Origin: Adiantum capillus-veneris
Lineage: Eukaryota > Streptophyta > Polypodiopsida > Polypodiales > Pteridaceae
Assembly (NCBI GenBank): GCA_014529385.2
Contig: CM043970.1
Span: 67,170,567 to 67,234,566 of the forward strand
Length of the DNA stretch: 64,000 nt
Reading direction: 5' to 3'
This document shows positions 1-11,765 of this stretch, in pieces. The notes under the pieces are model-generated. The model ran no database searches. It had not been told where the DNA came from and saw only the letters and a program-made list of their open reading frames with translations. Numbering within the stretch: position 1 is the stretch's first letter; each line of letters begins with the position of its first letter. Both the position numbers and the translations under genes were made by a program.

Positions 1-335
1 CCGATATCGAGTGCATTTTGATATTGCCCAAACGGTGATTTTTGACACTCGGTTCAATATCTAAACTTGAATATGCAAAAAAGGAAAAAGGAATTATGGC
101 ACCTTCTAACATTGGCTATGTTATATGAGGAAATTTTCTGCTATCGATGCACTCTGCATAGAGTGCATCTGCCATTGCAAAACCAATCATGTTTCCTTAA
201 ATTATGACTAACATCAAACACGCTTAGGTCAATAAGACATGTGGCCTACAAAGCCACTTGTTTGACAGAGCAAGAATGAAGACTAACCCACACTGCATGC
301 AGTTAGTCCAAGAGTGCCCCTTTACAAAAAAGTTC
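1..335. other. KCS 3' flank, no gene
   Basis: This stretch lies downstream of the stop codon of the minus-strand KCS gene and should hold its 3' UTR and polyadenylation region. I see no second gene and no retroelement motif. I could not identify a convincing canonical AATAAA on the minus strand, so the transcript end is not placed. Confidence 0.5.
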
Positions 336-1925
336 CTAGTAGCTCACGATGTCAGGGATGACAACTGGATATTGATCAATGCAATCAGCCCAAGGACTGT
401 CAGCTTGAGGCTTTAAAGTACGAAGAGCTCGCCATACAGCACTGTTGCACTTAAAACCGCTTCCAAAGGCAATTTGCCACACACGATCGCCCCTATGCAT
501 CCGGCCCTTTGCCTCTGTATAGGCCAACTCATACCATATTGAAGATGAGGATGTGTTTCCGAATCTATGTAATGTCATCCTCGATGCCTCCACATGCTTG
601 GCTGATAACTGCAGATTCTTCTCTAGCTCATCAATGACCGCCCGGCCACCGGCATGCACACAAAAATGCTCAAATGCGAGATTGAAGTCTGGTATGTACG
701 GCTTGATCTTCACATTTAACAGCTTCCTCGCAACTAGAGTTGCAAAAAACAGAAGCTGCTCTGAAAGGGGTAGTACCAGAGGCCCGAGTGTTGTGATGTT
801 GGTCTTCAATGCATTCCCTGCTATGGCCATGAGATCTTTCGACAAAGAGACCCCTAGCTCTCCTGCCTCATCCTGCTGCTGGTATACACAATAAAAAGCC
901 TTGTCATCTGCACCTTTATGAGTACGGACTGTATGTAAAAGCTCGTACTTTGCTCTCCTCCTCTCTCTCCCTTTATTTGAGAGCAGAATAGCAGCACCTC
1001 CAACCCTAAAAAGGCAGTTTGGAATTAGCATAGACCTCTGATTGCCGAGATACCAATTCTGAGTTATGTTCTCCATGCTCACAACCACAGCATAGCTGTT
1101 TCCATGCACTTGCAAAAGATCCTTGGCAAGATCGATGGATATGACACCTGCACTGCATCCCATTCCACCCAAATTGTAGCTTCTGATGTTTCCCCGAAGC
1201 TTATACTTGTTCACTATCATGGCAGAGAGCGAAGGGGTGGGATTGAAGAGGCTGCAATTGACGACAAGAATGCCGATATCCTTGGGCTTCACCTTGGTTT
1301 TCTCAAAGAGCTTATCAAGGGCACCAAACATAACTTGCTCAGCCTCTGCACGCGCTGCTGTCATGGTGGGCTGTAATGGCAGATGATGCATGACTGACGG
1401 CAAGTATGTCTGTTCTCCAAGACCCGATCTTTCTATAATCTTCTGCTGAAATTCTAGACTCTTGCTATCAAAAGACCCCGAGCCCCTCGACTGCCTCATG
1501 AACAGCGAGGATGGAATCATCAGGTCCTCGGGCGGTTTGAAGCATGCGTAATCAACAAGGTAAACAGATCGCGGCCTAGACATGCTGTACACTGTTGCGA
1601 TAAATACAAGCACCGTAGAGCAGAGCAAGACACTGACCAGATTGTATTGAAGATGTGTCCACAGTAGTCTTAGATCTTGAATATCTACTCGGCATGCCTC
1701 TACAATGATGCCGACCATGAGCGGAACCAGGAGCAGGGTAAGCAAATGAGTGATAAGGTAGTGATACCCAAGTTTCACATGTTTTAGATTGACGCTCTGC
1801 AAAAAATCTGGCAGCCTTCTGCTGCTTGAGTGGATGTGCACGGAGAGCTGCCCTTCATCTTCTTCACGTCTGGATATAGCAGGGGACCCTTCCCTTCCTT
1901 CTGCATACGAGATCTTGTTCTCCAT
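336..1925 (-). CDS. KCS: 3-ketoacyl-CoA synthase, very-long-chain fatty acid elongation
   Basis: This intact single-exon gene encodes 529 residues, normal for plant KCS enzymes. KCS condenses malonyl-CoA with an acyl-CoA in the ER membrane, the rate-limiting first step of very-long-chain fatty acid elongation, feeding waxes, suberin, sphingolipids or storage lipids. Two N-terminal membrane helices are visible at about residues 57-75 and 95-113. The catalytic core follows. Cys257 sits in the GGMGCSAG motif. The conserved histidines are His336 (VRTH), His420 and His424 (FEHFCVH) and His453 (LHRFGN), and Asn457 completes the set. Their spacing matches the six essential residues known from Arabidopsis FAE1, with offsets of 33-34. 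The C-terminus ends in the typical [10 protein letters not shown] region. The ATG at 1923-1925 is chosen because it opens the full frame and keeps a normal-length N-terminus. There are no premature stops. The substrate chain length cannot be read from the sequence. Confidence 0.97.
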   Translation of the reverse strand: MENKISYAEGREGSPAISRREEDEGQLSVHIHSSSRRLPDFLQSVNLKHVKLGYHYLITHLLTLLLVPLMVGIIVEACRVDIQDLRLLWTHLQYNLVSVLLCSTVLVFIATVYSMSRPRSVYLVDYACFKPPEDLMIPSSLFMRQSRGSGSFDSKSLEFQQKIIERSGLGEQTYLPSVMHHLPLQPTMTAARAEAEQVMFGALDKLFEKTKVKPKDIGILVVNCSLFNPTPSLSAMIVNKYKLRGNIRSYNLGGMGCSAGVISIDLAKDLLQVHGNSYAVVVSMENITQNWYLGNQRSMLIPNCLFRVGGAAILLSNKGRERRRAKYELLHTVRTHKGADDKAFYCVYQQQDEAGELGVSLSKDLMAIAGNALKTNITTLGPLVLPLSEQLLFFATLVARKLLNVKIKPYIPDFNLAFEHFCVHAGGRAVIDELEKNLQLSAKHVEASRMTLHRFGNTSSSSIWYELAYTEAKGRMHRGDRVWQIAFGSGFKCNSAVWRALRTLKPQADSPWADCIDQYPVVIPDIVSY

Positions 1926-1938
1926 TGCTCCCCTGAGT

Positions 1939-2011
1939 CTGCAGGAAGGGCATGCAACAGGTTAAAGAAGCAGGGGAAGCTTAAACAAGGCAATGTAGGT
2001 TGAGCAAATAC
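1939..2011 (-). other. candidate 5' UTR intron of KCS
   Basis: On the minus strand a donor-like CACAG|GTATTTG is followed 73 bases later by a pyrimidine-rich acceptor, CCTTCCTGCAG, just before the KCS start codon. The segment is C/T-rich near its 3' end and contains a TTTAAC branch-like site. It is inferred from splice motifs only. It conflicts with the nearest TATA-like site, which would leave a first exon of only a few bases, so one of the two calls may be wrong. Confidence 0.35.
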
Positions 2012-2042
2012 CTGTGTCAAGGTTACTGAGTCGGGTGTGTGC

Positions 2043-2053
2043 GTGTATATAGA
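2043..2053 (-). promoter_or_regulatory. TATA-like box upstream of KCS
   Basis: The minus strand reads TCTATATACAC about 120 bases upstream of the KCS ATG. If used, transcription would start near 2015-2020 and give a leader of about 90 bases. No other strong TATA site is seen closer to the start codon. The spacing fits a plant core promoter, but a short A/T run can occur by chance. Confidence 0.4.
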
Positions 2054-4060
2054 CGATGAAGATGAGGCGCAGGGGATGAAGTGGATGCAGGGGAGGGGCC
2101 CCTACACTCACAAACAAACACAAGGTGTAAGGTGTAGAAGTGGAAAGTACAGCGCATCTACATGCATGGCAGCATGTGTAGCGAGGCAAGATGCACTGGC
2201 GTCTCCATCGCCCTTTCAATCTCATCACTCACACACACCACAAACACACTCTCGCAAGCACGCGCACACAGTGAAGAGCAGCATGCATGTGATGCGATGG
2301 TGAAAGGGCGGGAAATCAGGATGCGGTTGCCTGAAAAGAACATAGTACTCTGTGCCTGGTTTAGAAAGAGAATGTGTGAGTGTCTGTGCACGACAACGTG
2401 CACGCAATGAGGGCTGCCGGCCCGAATGCCATAAGACGGTCACGATCGTTGCCAAGCCTGTGGTGTAGTGCCTGCGATTTCACTTGCGATGACAAAGAGG
2501 AAGATCGCGCACTTTTGCTATCAAAATAGCTGGACCCTGGGGCCTGGAGCCTGGCCTTGTGCCCCTTCGAGAAATTTGAACTAGTGGGTCACGATAGCTT
2601 TGTTGGCCATGCCATAGAAATTTGTTGATGTAGTCTAGGGTAAAAGGGCCGTTGAAAGGCCCCTCTATCGAGACCGACGGCCCCTTTCAATAGAACAACT
2701 TTACTCCGATTGAGAGACACGTTCAGCTGGGCGGTGGATTGGTTAGAGCAAGTCGTAATGAACACACCGCCGTCGAATTCCAAGTTCAAGCCTTGTTTGC
2801 TGATTGGTCTGAATTGAACCCCCGGTTGTGTTCCTACTCGCTGCCACTTTTATTACGTTGAATTTTTTCTTTGCCGACCTGCGTCTTGCGCATTGCACCA
2901 CTCACGGCATCACCTCTATCCCAGATAGTGCTTGCATTCGGCTCTTGATTGCACCCTTTCATGCTGAAAACAGTGCAGAAGAGCGACAACAATTCATCGA
3001 TCCTCTTAGGTGGCACTATGCTGGGTGTTCACCGTAACGGTAAGAAACAGTTTTGTTTACGGTGTAGTGGATTGAATTGTGGAAAAATCAACTTGGACTG
3101 TTGAATTGGTCATTGAGTAAGCGCCTCGTCTGAGTGTGCAACGTAGACTCCGTTGTTTTGTTAAACTACAGAAAAACCATGTGAATAGTTAAATTGTTTG
3201 TCAGGCAATGAGGAGATGCAACAAACTTCAGACTATATATAGTGCATGTCATACAAAAGTATGATGGGGAGTTGACACCGTGTCTCCACAAAAATTATCC
3301 TTCTTCCACTCCGGCATGTCATACACATAGAGTTATACACCTCGAAGTCCCTAAGCGAGATGTCATTCTCCGTTCTCTAGCATGGGATCTTTCCAAAAAC
3401 AATTCAGATCCTTTGGATGGAATCAAGCATGGTCCTTTGTTGTTGCTGTCACAACTATGTCCTCTCTTTGGCTAAAGAAAATTGTGTCATTGTAGGTGTC
3501 AACTATGTGACCCACTTTTCCTATCATGTTTATCATTGCTACTACTTATGTGCATGTTGTTCAACTTAAGCCTAATGCTCTAGCTCCACTTGATTCTTCA
3601 TCTATCATCACGGATAGAGGGAGTCCTTCGATCATCGTTGATTGATCCCTTCTATATGCGTCCTCTCTATCGTGGTCTCTTCATCTTTCATAGCTTCTCT
3701 CATGCCAATCATGTCTATCCCGATGTTCGTCATGGTATCGAGCATGTCTAGTGTGATCTCCATCATCATCTCTTTTATGACTTCTGCCTTTGTGTCAATT
3801 CTTGTGTTCTTTTTTACCATTGAAGCCTAGATTTGAATGCTTACTTTTATGTTTCTCTTTGTCTATAGTCTTACTTTTACGCAGAAGAACAAATTTTTGG
3901 TGATCAAATTTTTGTCAAAGTACCCAATAAGCTCAGTGCCATTCTCTTTGAGGCTTTTGGAAAATGTTTCTTGCTTCTCACTCTTCTAGACAAGGTCGAT
4001 GATGAATCTTGCTAACACTTTGGTAGAACAACATGGTAGAACAATCGATGATGGCTTCTA
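2054..4060. other. KCS upstream and intergenic region, no gene recognised
   Basis: This region includes the likely KCS promoter and about 2 kb of unassigned sequence. A CA-rich patch lies at 2222-2270. An imperfect hairpin spans about 2641-2690 (AAAGGGCCGT paired with ACGGCCCCTTT). Short open frames occur on both strands, but none shows a recognisable domain, and they overlap one another. Confidence 0.5.
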
Positions 4061-4069
4061 TGTAATGCC

Positions 4070-4227
4070 AAGGGCAAATTCAAGGGGGGTCACGAACCCA
4101 AGCCAAGGGTCGACTGCTAGTTGTGGACAAGGGATTCTAAATATGGATGGCCAAGGGCTTATATTATGGGTGGTAGGGTGGAGAATCCTTCACGGCAGTT
4201 CCCTCCGTCTCACACTAGTATCAGAGC
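4070..4227 (+). mobile_element. degenerate LTR end with Copia-type primer site
   Basis: At 4216-4227 the sequence TAGTATCAGAGC differs by one base from the common Copia primer-binding site complementary to initiator tRNA-Met. It is preceded by CTCACA, a plausible LTR end. This suggests the 3' part of an old plus-strand 5' LTR. The LTR start is not resolved and no matching second LTR is visible in the window. Confidence 0.35.
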
Positions 4228-6185
4228 TTGGGCTATTTTGGGCAAAAGGGGTCCTGGACCTCTCATGCAAAGTTTCATGCTCATGAAAAGCTAGGTGTGA
4301 AAGAAGGCCATTGAGAACATCCCCTGCTAATCAAAGAAAGTCAAAGCCGGGGTAACGCCATGTGTAGATCCGCTTGCAAAACGAGGGGGGAGAAAAGTCC
4401 ACCATGCTCAAACGTCTCAAGGGCCGGCTCGAACTGAGCGTGAGGCCGGGGGGAAGAAAAAACATCAAAGCGACCCTCAACAGCCTGCTCGTCATCGCCA
4501 TGGTTGAACTCTCTTTTTTTTCACACTGTGCGTCCAAATGCTATTGGCCTTAGGGCAAAGACCTTTTGAATGTAGGGCAAGTATCCACGGACAGAGTTTC
4601 CCCCCTTGTCTCATTGGGATTTCAATTAAGCTTCAAGCCCACATCTCAGCAACTTTTTGGCAAGCCACCGATTTGCAAAAATTACGGATACAGCCGTAGT
4701 GCAAAACTTTCAAAGCTTACGCTCAACATATTGGAATCTTCTATGGAGCCCCTTCAAAAAATTTGGTAATACTTTTACCTCTTTGTTTCTCCTTTCCTCC
4801 ACAAGGCTATGAGCCGGGAATCAAGGATAGTCACTATGGGAAATTGGCAAGGCCATGATCTCGAAATCAAGGATGCATTCGCTTGGAAATTGGCAAGGGA
4901 AAGGCCATGGTTTTTGCCTTCGCAATAAATAGCCTCAATAAGAGGGCTTCTGCAGTTTTCTCTTTATGCTTCTGCTCAAGTATACAATTCGACAAGGTCA
5001 GTTACTTGTCAATCAATGACCCGATCAAGCATATACGGTAAGTCTTCAAAGTTTTTCATGCATGGCATGTGATATCTCAAACGGCTATGGCATTGTCACT
5101 GGGCGAATGGATTATATAAGCAAGGGTTTGTAGAGCCGAGTTTACATCAGTATAGCTCTCAAGGAGAGCAGATCTTGTACCTTCCAAGGCGAATCGGTAA
5201 GTACATTTGAATTAGCGATTTCATTTTTTTATTTTTACAATGTTTGCAAAACTATCCAAAGAAAGAACAAGGTTGTGGTGATGCAAAGGCAAGGGCTTTT
5301 GTTCTCCTAGATGAGAGGTGCTAGAAGTTTGGGATCATGACTCTTTGTTTCTCAAGGAGTAGGCATAGATATAACTTGCCTAACAGCAAACCAAATCCAA
5401 TGGGTTTGAAATTTCACTAGCAACCGTTGCATACAAGTAGTATGGGGGAACTCAGGTATGCTTTGATTCTACAATTATTGTCGGTATTGATGCTACCAAT
5501 ATGGTATATTATTTGACAAGGTTGATAATTGATGAGATTAATTTTCTTTTAACTCTTTTTAATTTGCCATTGCCATAAGCTACATTATGAGAGCAAGCTC
5601 CATATACCGACACTCAAGAAACTGACTTGTGTATTGCATCAGCTATTATATTTTTGATATCTCCTCCTTGTGCTACCTAGAGGAGGGGAAGGCAAGGCTT
5701 TCAGGAGCATGACTCCATGCATCGAATGCATAATCACTTCAAAGCCATTGTAGCTTGCCAGGAGCAGGCAACATAAGTACATCACATTGTGGGCTCACAT
5801 GGTTGAGATTGTCATTGAATCCAAGGGGTTATTATTCTATTTTTTAATATGTATGCATGGCGTACTAGTACGATGGACATATGATGATATCCCATCACTG
5901 TATACGCTTCCTCTATAAAACTAACTACTCTGTCAAGGACGAGATAAGTTATTGATGTCTAACAACATTTTTTATTTATGTTTATTCACAACCAAAGTGA
6001 CATACCTAAGTCACTCTGGTACAGTCACGACCACATACAAGGTAGGTGAGTCAAGATGTGAATTATGTTATTTCTCTCTTTGAGAACGTTCCACAAGCAC
6101 ACTGTTGTACACTTATAAGATAAGCTACGACACAGTCATTATATGCACAGAGGCATACACAGGGGGCATCCCACACAATAGAATA
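4228..6185. other. unassigned, probable old repeat sequence
   Basis: No protein domain was recognised in about 2 kb. A GC-richer patch at 4370-4510 has short open stretches but no known motif. A TATA-like ATTATATAAGC at about 5112-5122 is followed by an unremarkable leader-like sequence. The rest is A/T-rich and looks like decayed retroelement or intergenic DNA. Confidence 0.4.
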
Positions 6186-6192
6186 AGGGGTG

Positions 6193-6213
6193 TTCCTCTC
6201 TCTCTCTCTCTCC
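6193..6213. repeat. (CT)n microsatellite
   Basis: A short run of about ten CT units. Confidence 0.85.
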
Positions 6214-6286
6214 CCTAATTCTTTGCTAGAAAAGTGAAATTAGGCATAATTTTACTACAACCTTTCTATGTTGATATGGTAACAGG

Positions 6287-6363
6287 AAGGGCTAAGAGCC
6301 ATTTGTTTTTAAAGGGCTAAGAGCCACCTATTTTGGAATGGCTAAGAGCCATCTGTTTGTAAT
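6287..6363. repeat. three-copy repeat of about 30 bp
   Basis: Three adjacent units share the core GGCTAAGAGCCA followed by a T-rich segment. Copies begin near 6287, 6318 and 6345. The core contains the inverted repeat GGCT...AGCC. Confidence 0.75.
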
Positions 6364-6520
6364 CCATCAGCAATTTCTTTCAAGATCGAACAATCCTATC
6401 CAGTTGAGTACTCATCGATTCTAATGATCCAATCTTGCCATTATCAATTTTTTGGGTGTTATTTTAGCAATACATACTTTAAGTGTGAAGATCACGTTGA
6501 GTTTTTGAAAGTCTTATTAG

Positions 6521-6640
6521 TAAGGTGCTTGAGGTGCTTGAGGTGCTTGTCGTGCTTGCTGACTAAGGTGCTTGAGGTGCTTGTCGTGCTTGCTGACTAA
6601 GGTGCTTGAGGTGCTTGTCATGCTTGATGAGGAAGGTGCT
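6521..6640. repeat. 34-bp tandem repeat
   Basis: Units built from AGGTGCTTG and GTGCTTGCTGACTA repeat with a period of 34 bases (GACTAAGG at 6561 and 6595), with a degenerate last copy. Shorter 10-base subrepeats (GGTGCTTGA) lie inside each unit. Confidence 0.85.
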
Positions 6641-6699
6641 TGAGAAGCTTCCCATGCATGGGGGGGTAAGGTACTTAAGTCAAAAATAGGCCCAAGGGG

Positions 6700-6894
6700 G
6701 AAGTCCCCAAAGTTAGGGGAATCTTTGACTTAACCTCCCACTCACCCAAAGGGCACCCCCTTTCTCAAGGGGCACATGGAGACATGTCAAGATCTCCCTA
6801 TGCTTAGCCACATGGTGTGCTTGAATCCTATTGGCTTGGCTAAAGAGGGGTCCAATGAGCTTTTAGTTCAATTCAACAAATATCTAGATATTTT

Positions 6895-6932
<38 letters not shown>

Positions 6933-7030
6933 GAGGTAAGGAGGACACTTGTCCTAATGCTACCCATGTTGCTTGAAATACATTATGCATGTGATTGGCT
7001 AGGCTTAGAGGGTCCAATGAGCTTCAAGCT
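6700..7030. repeat. fragment related to the chromovirus LTR family, with (CT)n
   Basis: Two segments, near 6827 and 6991, carry a paired ATTGGCT...GGTCCAATGAG motif that also occurs in the LTRs at 20,650-22,264 and 48,670-50,210. The text GAGACATGTCA near 6779 also resembles that LTR family. A (CT)n run at 6899-6929 lies between the two. This is an old, diverged relative, not a full LTR. Confidence 0.4.
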
Positions 7031-7171
7031 TGAGCTACAAGGTTTTGAAATGCAAGTCGTAGAGCCTCACAATACATGCCACTGTTGCCTATCAAAATGC
7101 CACTGCCAAGGCTCACCAATGAGATGCCGACCCACTTGGGTTCTGTGATGCCCACCACACCTACGGCTTGG

Positions 7172-7441
7172 GCTCTGATACCAATGTTGGGTTTGATGAC
7201 AGCTATGTAGGGTGGCGTTTGAGGAGAATCACCATGGCGGGCAGAAGTGCAGAGAACGAGGGGGATGAACGAGAGCAGAGAGGGAGAGAGAGATTCGACA
7301 CAGCAACAAGAAAAATGCTATTGTTATATGCTTGTATTAACTTAAAAAGACCTTTTATATATATAGATTAAAACTTTCCATGCAAACTGCTAAAAGTATC
7401 TGCATGCTTCAAGGGGAGTATCTCACGGGCTGACACCAACA
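7172..7441 (-). mobile_element. minus-strand 5' LTR with initiator-Met primer site
   Basis: The LTR spans 7185-7441 (257 bases) and has matching ends TGTTGG...CCAACA. Directly left of it, 7172-7184 reads GCTCTGATACCAA, the reverse complement of the Copia-type primer site TTGGTATCAGAGC. The element therefore reads leftwards and this is its 5' LTR. A TATA-like run at about 7349-7366 lies inside. No second LTR or coding region is recognisable to the left, so the element is truncated. Confidence 0.7.
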
Positions 7442-7469
7442 ATCGAACGAGGGCTTGAACCCAACATAG

Positions 7470-7752
7470 ACGTCCTATGGCTGATGTGGGTGTTGGACAG
7501 GACACTGCCAATACTATCTACACTGACAGTTAAAGCACATTGGTAGTTGTGAGGAGCCCAGTTTTTCATGCTCGCACAAAGCACATTGAGGTGCATTACC
7601 ACTATGTCAAGGAGAGCCTCTCAGCAAAAGAGATCATCTTGGACTATGTGCCAACATATGACAACCTTGCAAATATTTTCACAAAGGCATTGTCTCGTGA
7701 GAAGTTCAAAGCTTTCCGCAAAGCTTTGGTCTTACTCCCCTTTGTGGATTGA
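7470..7752 (+). pseudogene. Copia RNase H 3' end (fragment)
   Basis: The translated sequence matches, almost residue for residue, the C-terminal RNase H of the Copia element at 13.1-18.1 kb: HIEVHYHYV, then LANIFTKALS, ending LLPFVD. It starts abruptly near 7470, just after a minus-strand LTR, and carries a stop where the better copy reads a serine-histidine pair (near 7530). RNase H removes the RNA strand during reverse transcription. This fragment cannot function. Confidence 0.8.
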
Positions 7753-7828
7753 TCATGTCCTTAGGGCATGGCACTTCCCTTTACTCTATGTGCCAGCTCT
7801 TGTTCACGGCATCACTTCCAAGGGGTAT

Positions 7829-8007
7829 TCCTTACCATATACATGTATTGATGTGTGTGAACACACTTGGGACCGTCGAGGCATTTTTTCCCTCACTAGG
7901 AGGTTTTCCCCCCCATGTGTAGTATATATGCCCATCATTCTAGGGCTATATATCTTTCCATTGCACACTAAGTTATACACTCTCTGTTGTGTGCCCTAAT
8001 TTTAACA
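7829..8007 (+). repeat. Copia 3' LTR, internally deleted
   Basis: This LTR follows the RNase H fragment with the same spacing as in the complete Copia element and shares its landmarks (TTACCATATACATGT, GTGTGTGAACACAC, CCATTGCACACTAA). It lacks roughly 45 bases near its 3' end that are present in both LTRs of the complete copy. It ends TTTTAACA. Confidence 0.75.
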
Positions 8008-8029
8008 GGGGTTAGGCAACGAGAGATGT

Positions 8030-8250
8030 GCATGGAAAGAGGAGGAAAACAATGAGGGTAGTGAGGGGACGATCAAGGGGGGCATCACAAGGGGAGGGTG
8101 AGAGGGAGGGTGGGGGATACTGACTTGGCAAGGAGGGTGGCCAATGTGAAGGGAGGGGGATGGGAAGTCGGTATGCAAGGGAGGGGGATAGGGTAGCATG
8201 AAGGGAGGGGGAAGGGGCAGTGTGAGCAAGAAGCAGGGGGGTGGGATTAG
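8030..8250 (+). repeat. G-rich purine tract with degenerate repeats
   Basis: The plus strand is dominated by G runs of three to six separated by A-rich spacers. A unit resembling AAGGGAGGGGGATGGG recurs near 8146, 8177 and 8199. The sequence could form G-quadruplexes on the plus strand. The long proline-rich frame on the other strand is a composition artefact. Confidence 0.6.
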
Positions 8251-11200
8251 GTTCATCAAACAGCGAACTTGTGATCTCTCTCCTTCACAAAGTTGTCTTC
8301 TTGATGTGTTTGAAACATGCTTGTTTGCTAAATCTATTTACTACTATCCAAATAGCATTGTTTGGCATGCAGAGACTTGGATAAAGCAAAGAAAAAATCC
8401 ATATTTATACTCTTCCATGAAGTCTCAAGTATGGAAAATGTATATTTGGTTGAAAATTTCTAGCCAAGCTCAAAATGGTCTAATAAATGGATTTGACCAA
8501 CACCTAGGGACTCTGCCATGACACATGATTGGGGAAACATGCACTAACATTAGTCTCAGAGACTCATATTCTCCACATGTGGAATATGTCTCATATAGTA
8601 CTTTAAGAATTCATCAAGTAAAAGATGTACTTGCATGTCGAGGTAATAAAAAACACTCAACGACATGAGTGAGAGGGACCCTCATAAACCTTGCTCCACA
8701 CTGGATAAACCAAACTCCATGAGTTCCTAGACCATGTTGCACATCTTGTGACTAACAACATGTGCCAAATGGAACCCTACCATGTAGGCCTATAATCGTT
8801 TCAACAAGGAGTAAACTCTCGATTTGATCAGAATGAATAAATAAAGTAATAGGTTGCAAAGATGGTACCTAGTACACTACCTTCCTAAAATCCTTTCCTC
8901 ATATATGACCTTGTCATGTGTCTGAAGAGTTAAGTGGATGAAAGAATGATAGCATATGCATCCCACTTGTAAAGCTTAATCAAAGCATAGTCACAAAGGA
9001 AACAAAACCAAATTATATTCTTACTATGAAGTGAAAAAGTACAATACACTTACTCGGAGGTCAAATGAAATTTTCAAGCCTTGAGGTACATTACCACAAT
9101 TTGAGCCTCAAAAGTCCTAGTATTTCTTTGAGCTGTTAAACACTAAGCTAGAGAGGGGAAAATAAACATATATTTAACTAAGAACCCTTGGTGTTGCCTT
9201 GGCAATTTAAACCCCTTGGCAAGATTCTACCTCGATTCTACAAAGAAACTTCTTAAACTAGCATGTAGCTGAGATCGGCATAGGCTACCATGCTACCAAT
9301 AGTGATTGTAAGCAACTTGATAAAGTGAATGTAGCTACTATCCCTTGATAGTTGAGAACTTCATTATTTAAAAGTAAAAGTACAAAGAGGCCAATTAGTG
9401 ACCATCAAAATTTAGGTTAAGTGGAATGCACCGTGACCATTAGGTGGATAATGATGTCCTTGACAGAGTAGTAGGTGTTATAGCGGAGCATAAATAGTGA
9501 TTGAGTGGACTTAGCTCCAGCTTATTGGTATGCCATGGAAGAGAGTGACAAGCCCTTGGATACAGTGACGGCCTCCATAGTTTGAGATGATATCGCAAGT
9601 CCCTTGCACGATCTACAATGAACATCACAATTTGACGCTACGTACATAAAATGTGAGCTTATATCGCAATATTTTCAACTCCCCAAATTGGTGTGCTTTG
9701 TCCTTGAAACCAATGAGAAATACTTTGGCATGGGGTAGAAGCATTTCTTCTTGTTATGTTTTGCAAAGCACTTTGCTTTGGATAACAGGAGACCCTTCCA
9801 AATTAAAGGCTAAAAGCATGGAAAAACAAGAACTTAATCTATGGCCAGTTGAGAATGAATTTTAGTCTAATTTTGCTATCCTCGCTTGAAATTAGCTCAT
9901 AGCCATGGATTTTGATAGATTGATAGCTATCATGTGTACCATGTAAGCCCTCTTGCCTTGGTTCATGACAACACCCAATGAGAGACTAGCAAGATACATT
10001 GCAAAGTCCCCAAGTTTGTATGCTAATAGCATATCTCAAACTTTGGAAGTTACTATGCGATATGCATAAAATTGAAGCCTTGCTTCACATAGTGATAACT
10101 ATCATAATGAGAGCTCACTAATGAGCCTATGTTGTTGGGGCTCATATTATTTTGATGATTCTTCAATAGACACATGCCATGTATGATAAAAATTGCAAGA
10201 GTCAAGCTGTAATAGCCATACTATAGTGAACATGATTTCTCTTGTTGCTAACTCAAGCCCAAGCTTCAAAGGTTTTGAAATGTTTAATGCTTTAGTTTGT
10301 TTGCACCAGCCTTGCTCATGAAAAGCCTTGTTTTTACAGATCTTGATCCTTTGTCCAAACATGATCATAAATCTTTGAATAGAGATAAAGAATCATGATC
10401 AAGACTTCAAAATAGGGGAAACATCTTGTAGACATTGACGTGCTATTTTTGTCAAGCTCGTGTCATACCTCTACAAAAAAAGTCAAGATCAAGTTAAAAT
10501 AGAATACACTGTCTTACTGTTCCCCTTGTCGATTGAATGGGGTTGTTACCCTTTGATATTCAATGCCTGTAAATAGCTTGCATAAATATTCCTTGCTTTC
10601 TCTTTAACGGTCTAGGCTTTCTCGTAGCTAGAGGCACCATATTTGAGATTAACATGATTAATGCGCAATAATGATTTGCAACAAAGTTTATCCCTTAGAA
10701 ACCTCTTCATGACCTTTGTGCCCACCATATTGATCACTTTCTTGACACAACCACCTATTCGCCAAAAGTTTTCCTATTGCTCAAACTCTAAACCTCGAGT
10801 TCAAAAATTGGCTCATAACCATTGTTGTCGACCTTCAACGGTATGCTAGCTAGTTGGTTGTCAAATTTTCAAAATCTTGGCACTACCCATGTGCCATACA
10901 ATACTCAAATCCTAGCCGAATAGAGTACCTTGTTGCATAACTCATTAGCCAAAAATTGTAGGTTCAATCTTACGAGTTCCACATAGAATAATTTTCAAAA
11001 ATTTTGTTTTTTGAAATTTTCAATTTGGGAGAAAGGCTTTAATGTTGAATTTGTGAAGCTTTGAGGGCTTTATGGCAAGCTTGTGAATTTGTCAAGATAA
11101 CACAGGGTGGGAAACACACCTTGGGAAATTAAAAGAAAAATTAGGTTGGCCTTCAATGGCCTTGGCTTTGAAACCCAAGCCCCCAAAGATATGGAAGTTG

Positions 11201-11398
11201 GAGTGGTAGCATAGGCATTGAAAGAGAGGAGGAGGAGAAGTGATAATGCTCTCTGATTCTATTGATGCAGTACCCTCGTGCTTTAACAAGCCACTCTACA
11301 AGCGATTTGGTGCCGATCAAAGTTTAGCCTTGGTTTGTGCAAGCAGTCCTGCCTGTGTGGTGTACCCTATGACCTCGACCTGCCGTAGCCCTTTATGG

Positions 11399-11408
<10 letters not shown>
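8251..11408. other. 3.1 kb without recognised coding
   Basis: I found no domain, LTR pair or tandem array here. Base composition is A/T-rich and even, with scattered short frames on both strands, and none exceeds what chance would give. It is probably decayed retroelement sequence, but I cannot assign a family. Confidence 0.4.

Positions 11409-11493
<85 letters not shown>
11409..11493. repeat. (GA)n microsatellite, 85 bp
   Basis: An uninterrupted run of about 42 GA units, preceded by a short CA run (11,400-11,408). Frames reading through it as Arg-Glu or Leu-Ser repeats are artefacts. Confidence 0.95.
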
Positions 11494-11495
<2 letters not shown>

Positions 11496-11550
11496 CATGG
11501 AAGGCCACATCCCCACCTTTCCTTTGCCCCTCCATGGCTACACTGAGATA

Positions 11551-11756
11551 TGATACCATTGTGAAGGCTCAAGAATAGACACATGCTCATCTCCACCCAA
11601 CCTTTCTATTTATAGGCCCTTATCCCCCTAACACATAGCCATATATAGACCTTGCACTGCATGTGTGTCCAGTCCTACTCTTGGCTTGATAGACTACTTC
11701 TCTACCTCTATGTTCAAAGTTAGTGAATATCTGCAGAAACTGAAGGCTAGTTGACA
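11551..11756 (-). mobile_element. candidate minus-strand LTR with degenerate primer site
   Basis: At 11,551-11,558 TGATACCA matches the first eight bases of the initiator-Met primer site on the minus strand. Next to it the plus strand begins TGTGAAGG, and a CA end (TTGACA) lies at 11,756. A minus-strand TATA-like CCTATAAATAG lies near 11,606-11,616. The layout resembles the better preserved LTR at 7,172-7,441. The LTR ends are inferred. Confidence 0.35.
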
Positions 11757-11765
11757 TATGTATAA

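Noticed and set aside
2037-2455. Several overlapping short frames upstream of KCS
   Set aside because: They overlap on both strands in a CA-rich promoter region and show no conserved motif.
2641-2690. Hairpin as a transcription terminator or microRNA precursor
   Set aside because: The stem is short and imperfect, and no transcript context is visible.
3632-3820. Minus-strand Met/Glu/Ile-rich frame of 62 residues
   Set aside because: A low-complexity frame with no domain. The opposite strand is equally open, as expected from composition.
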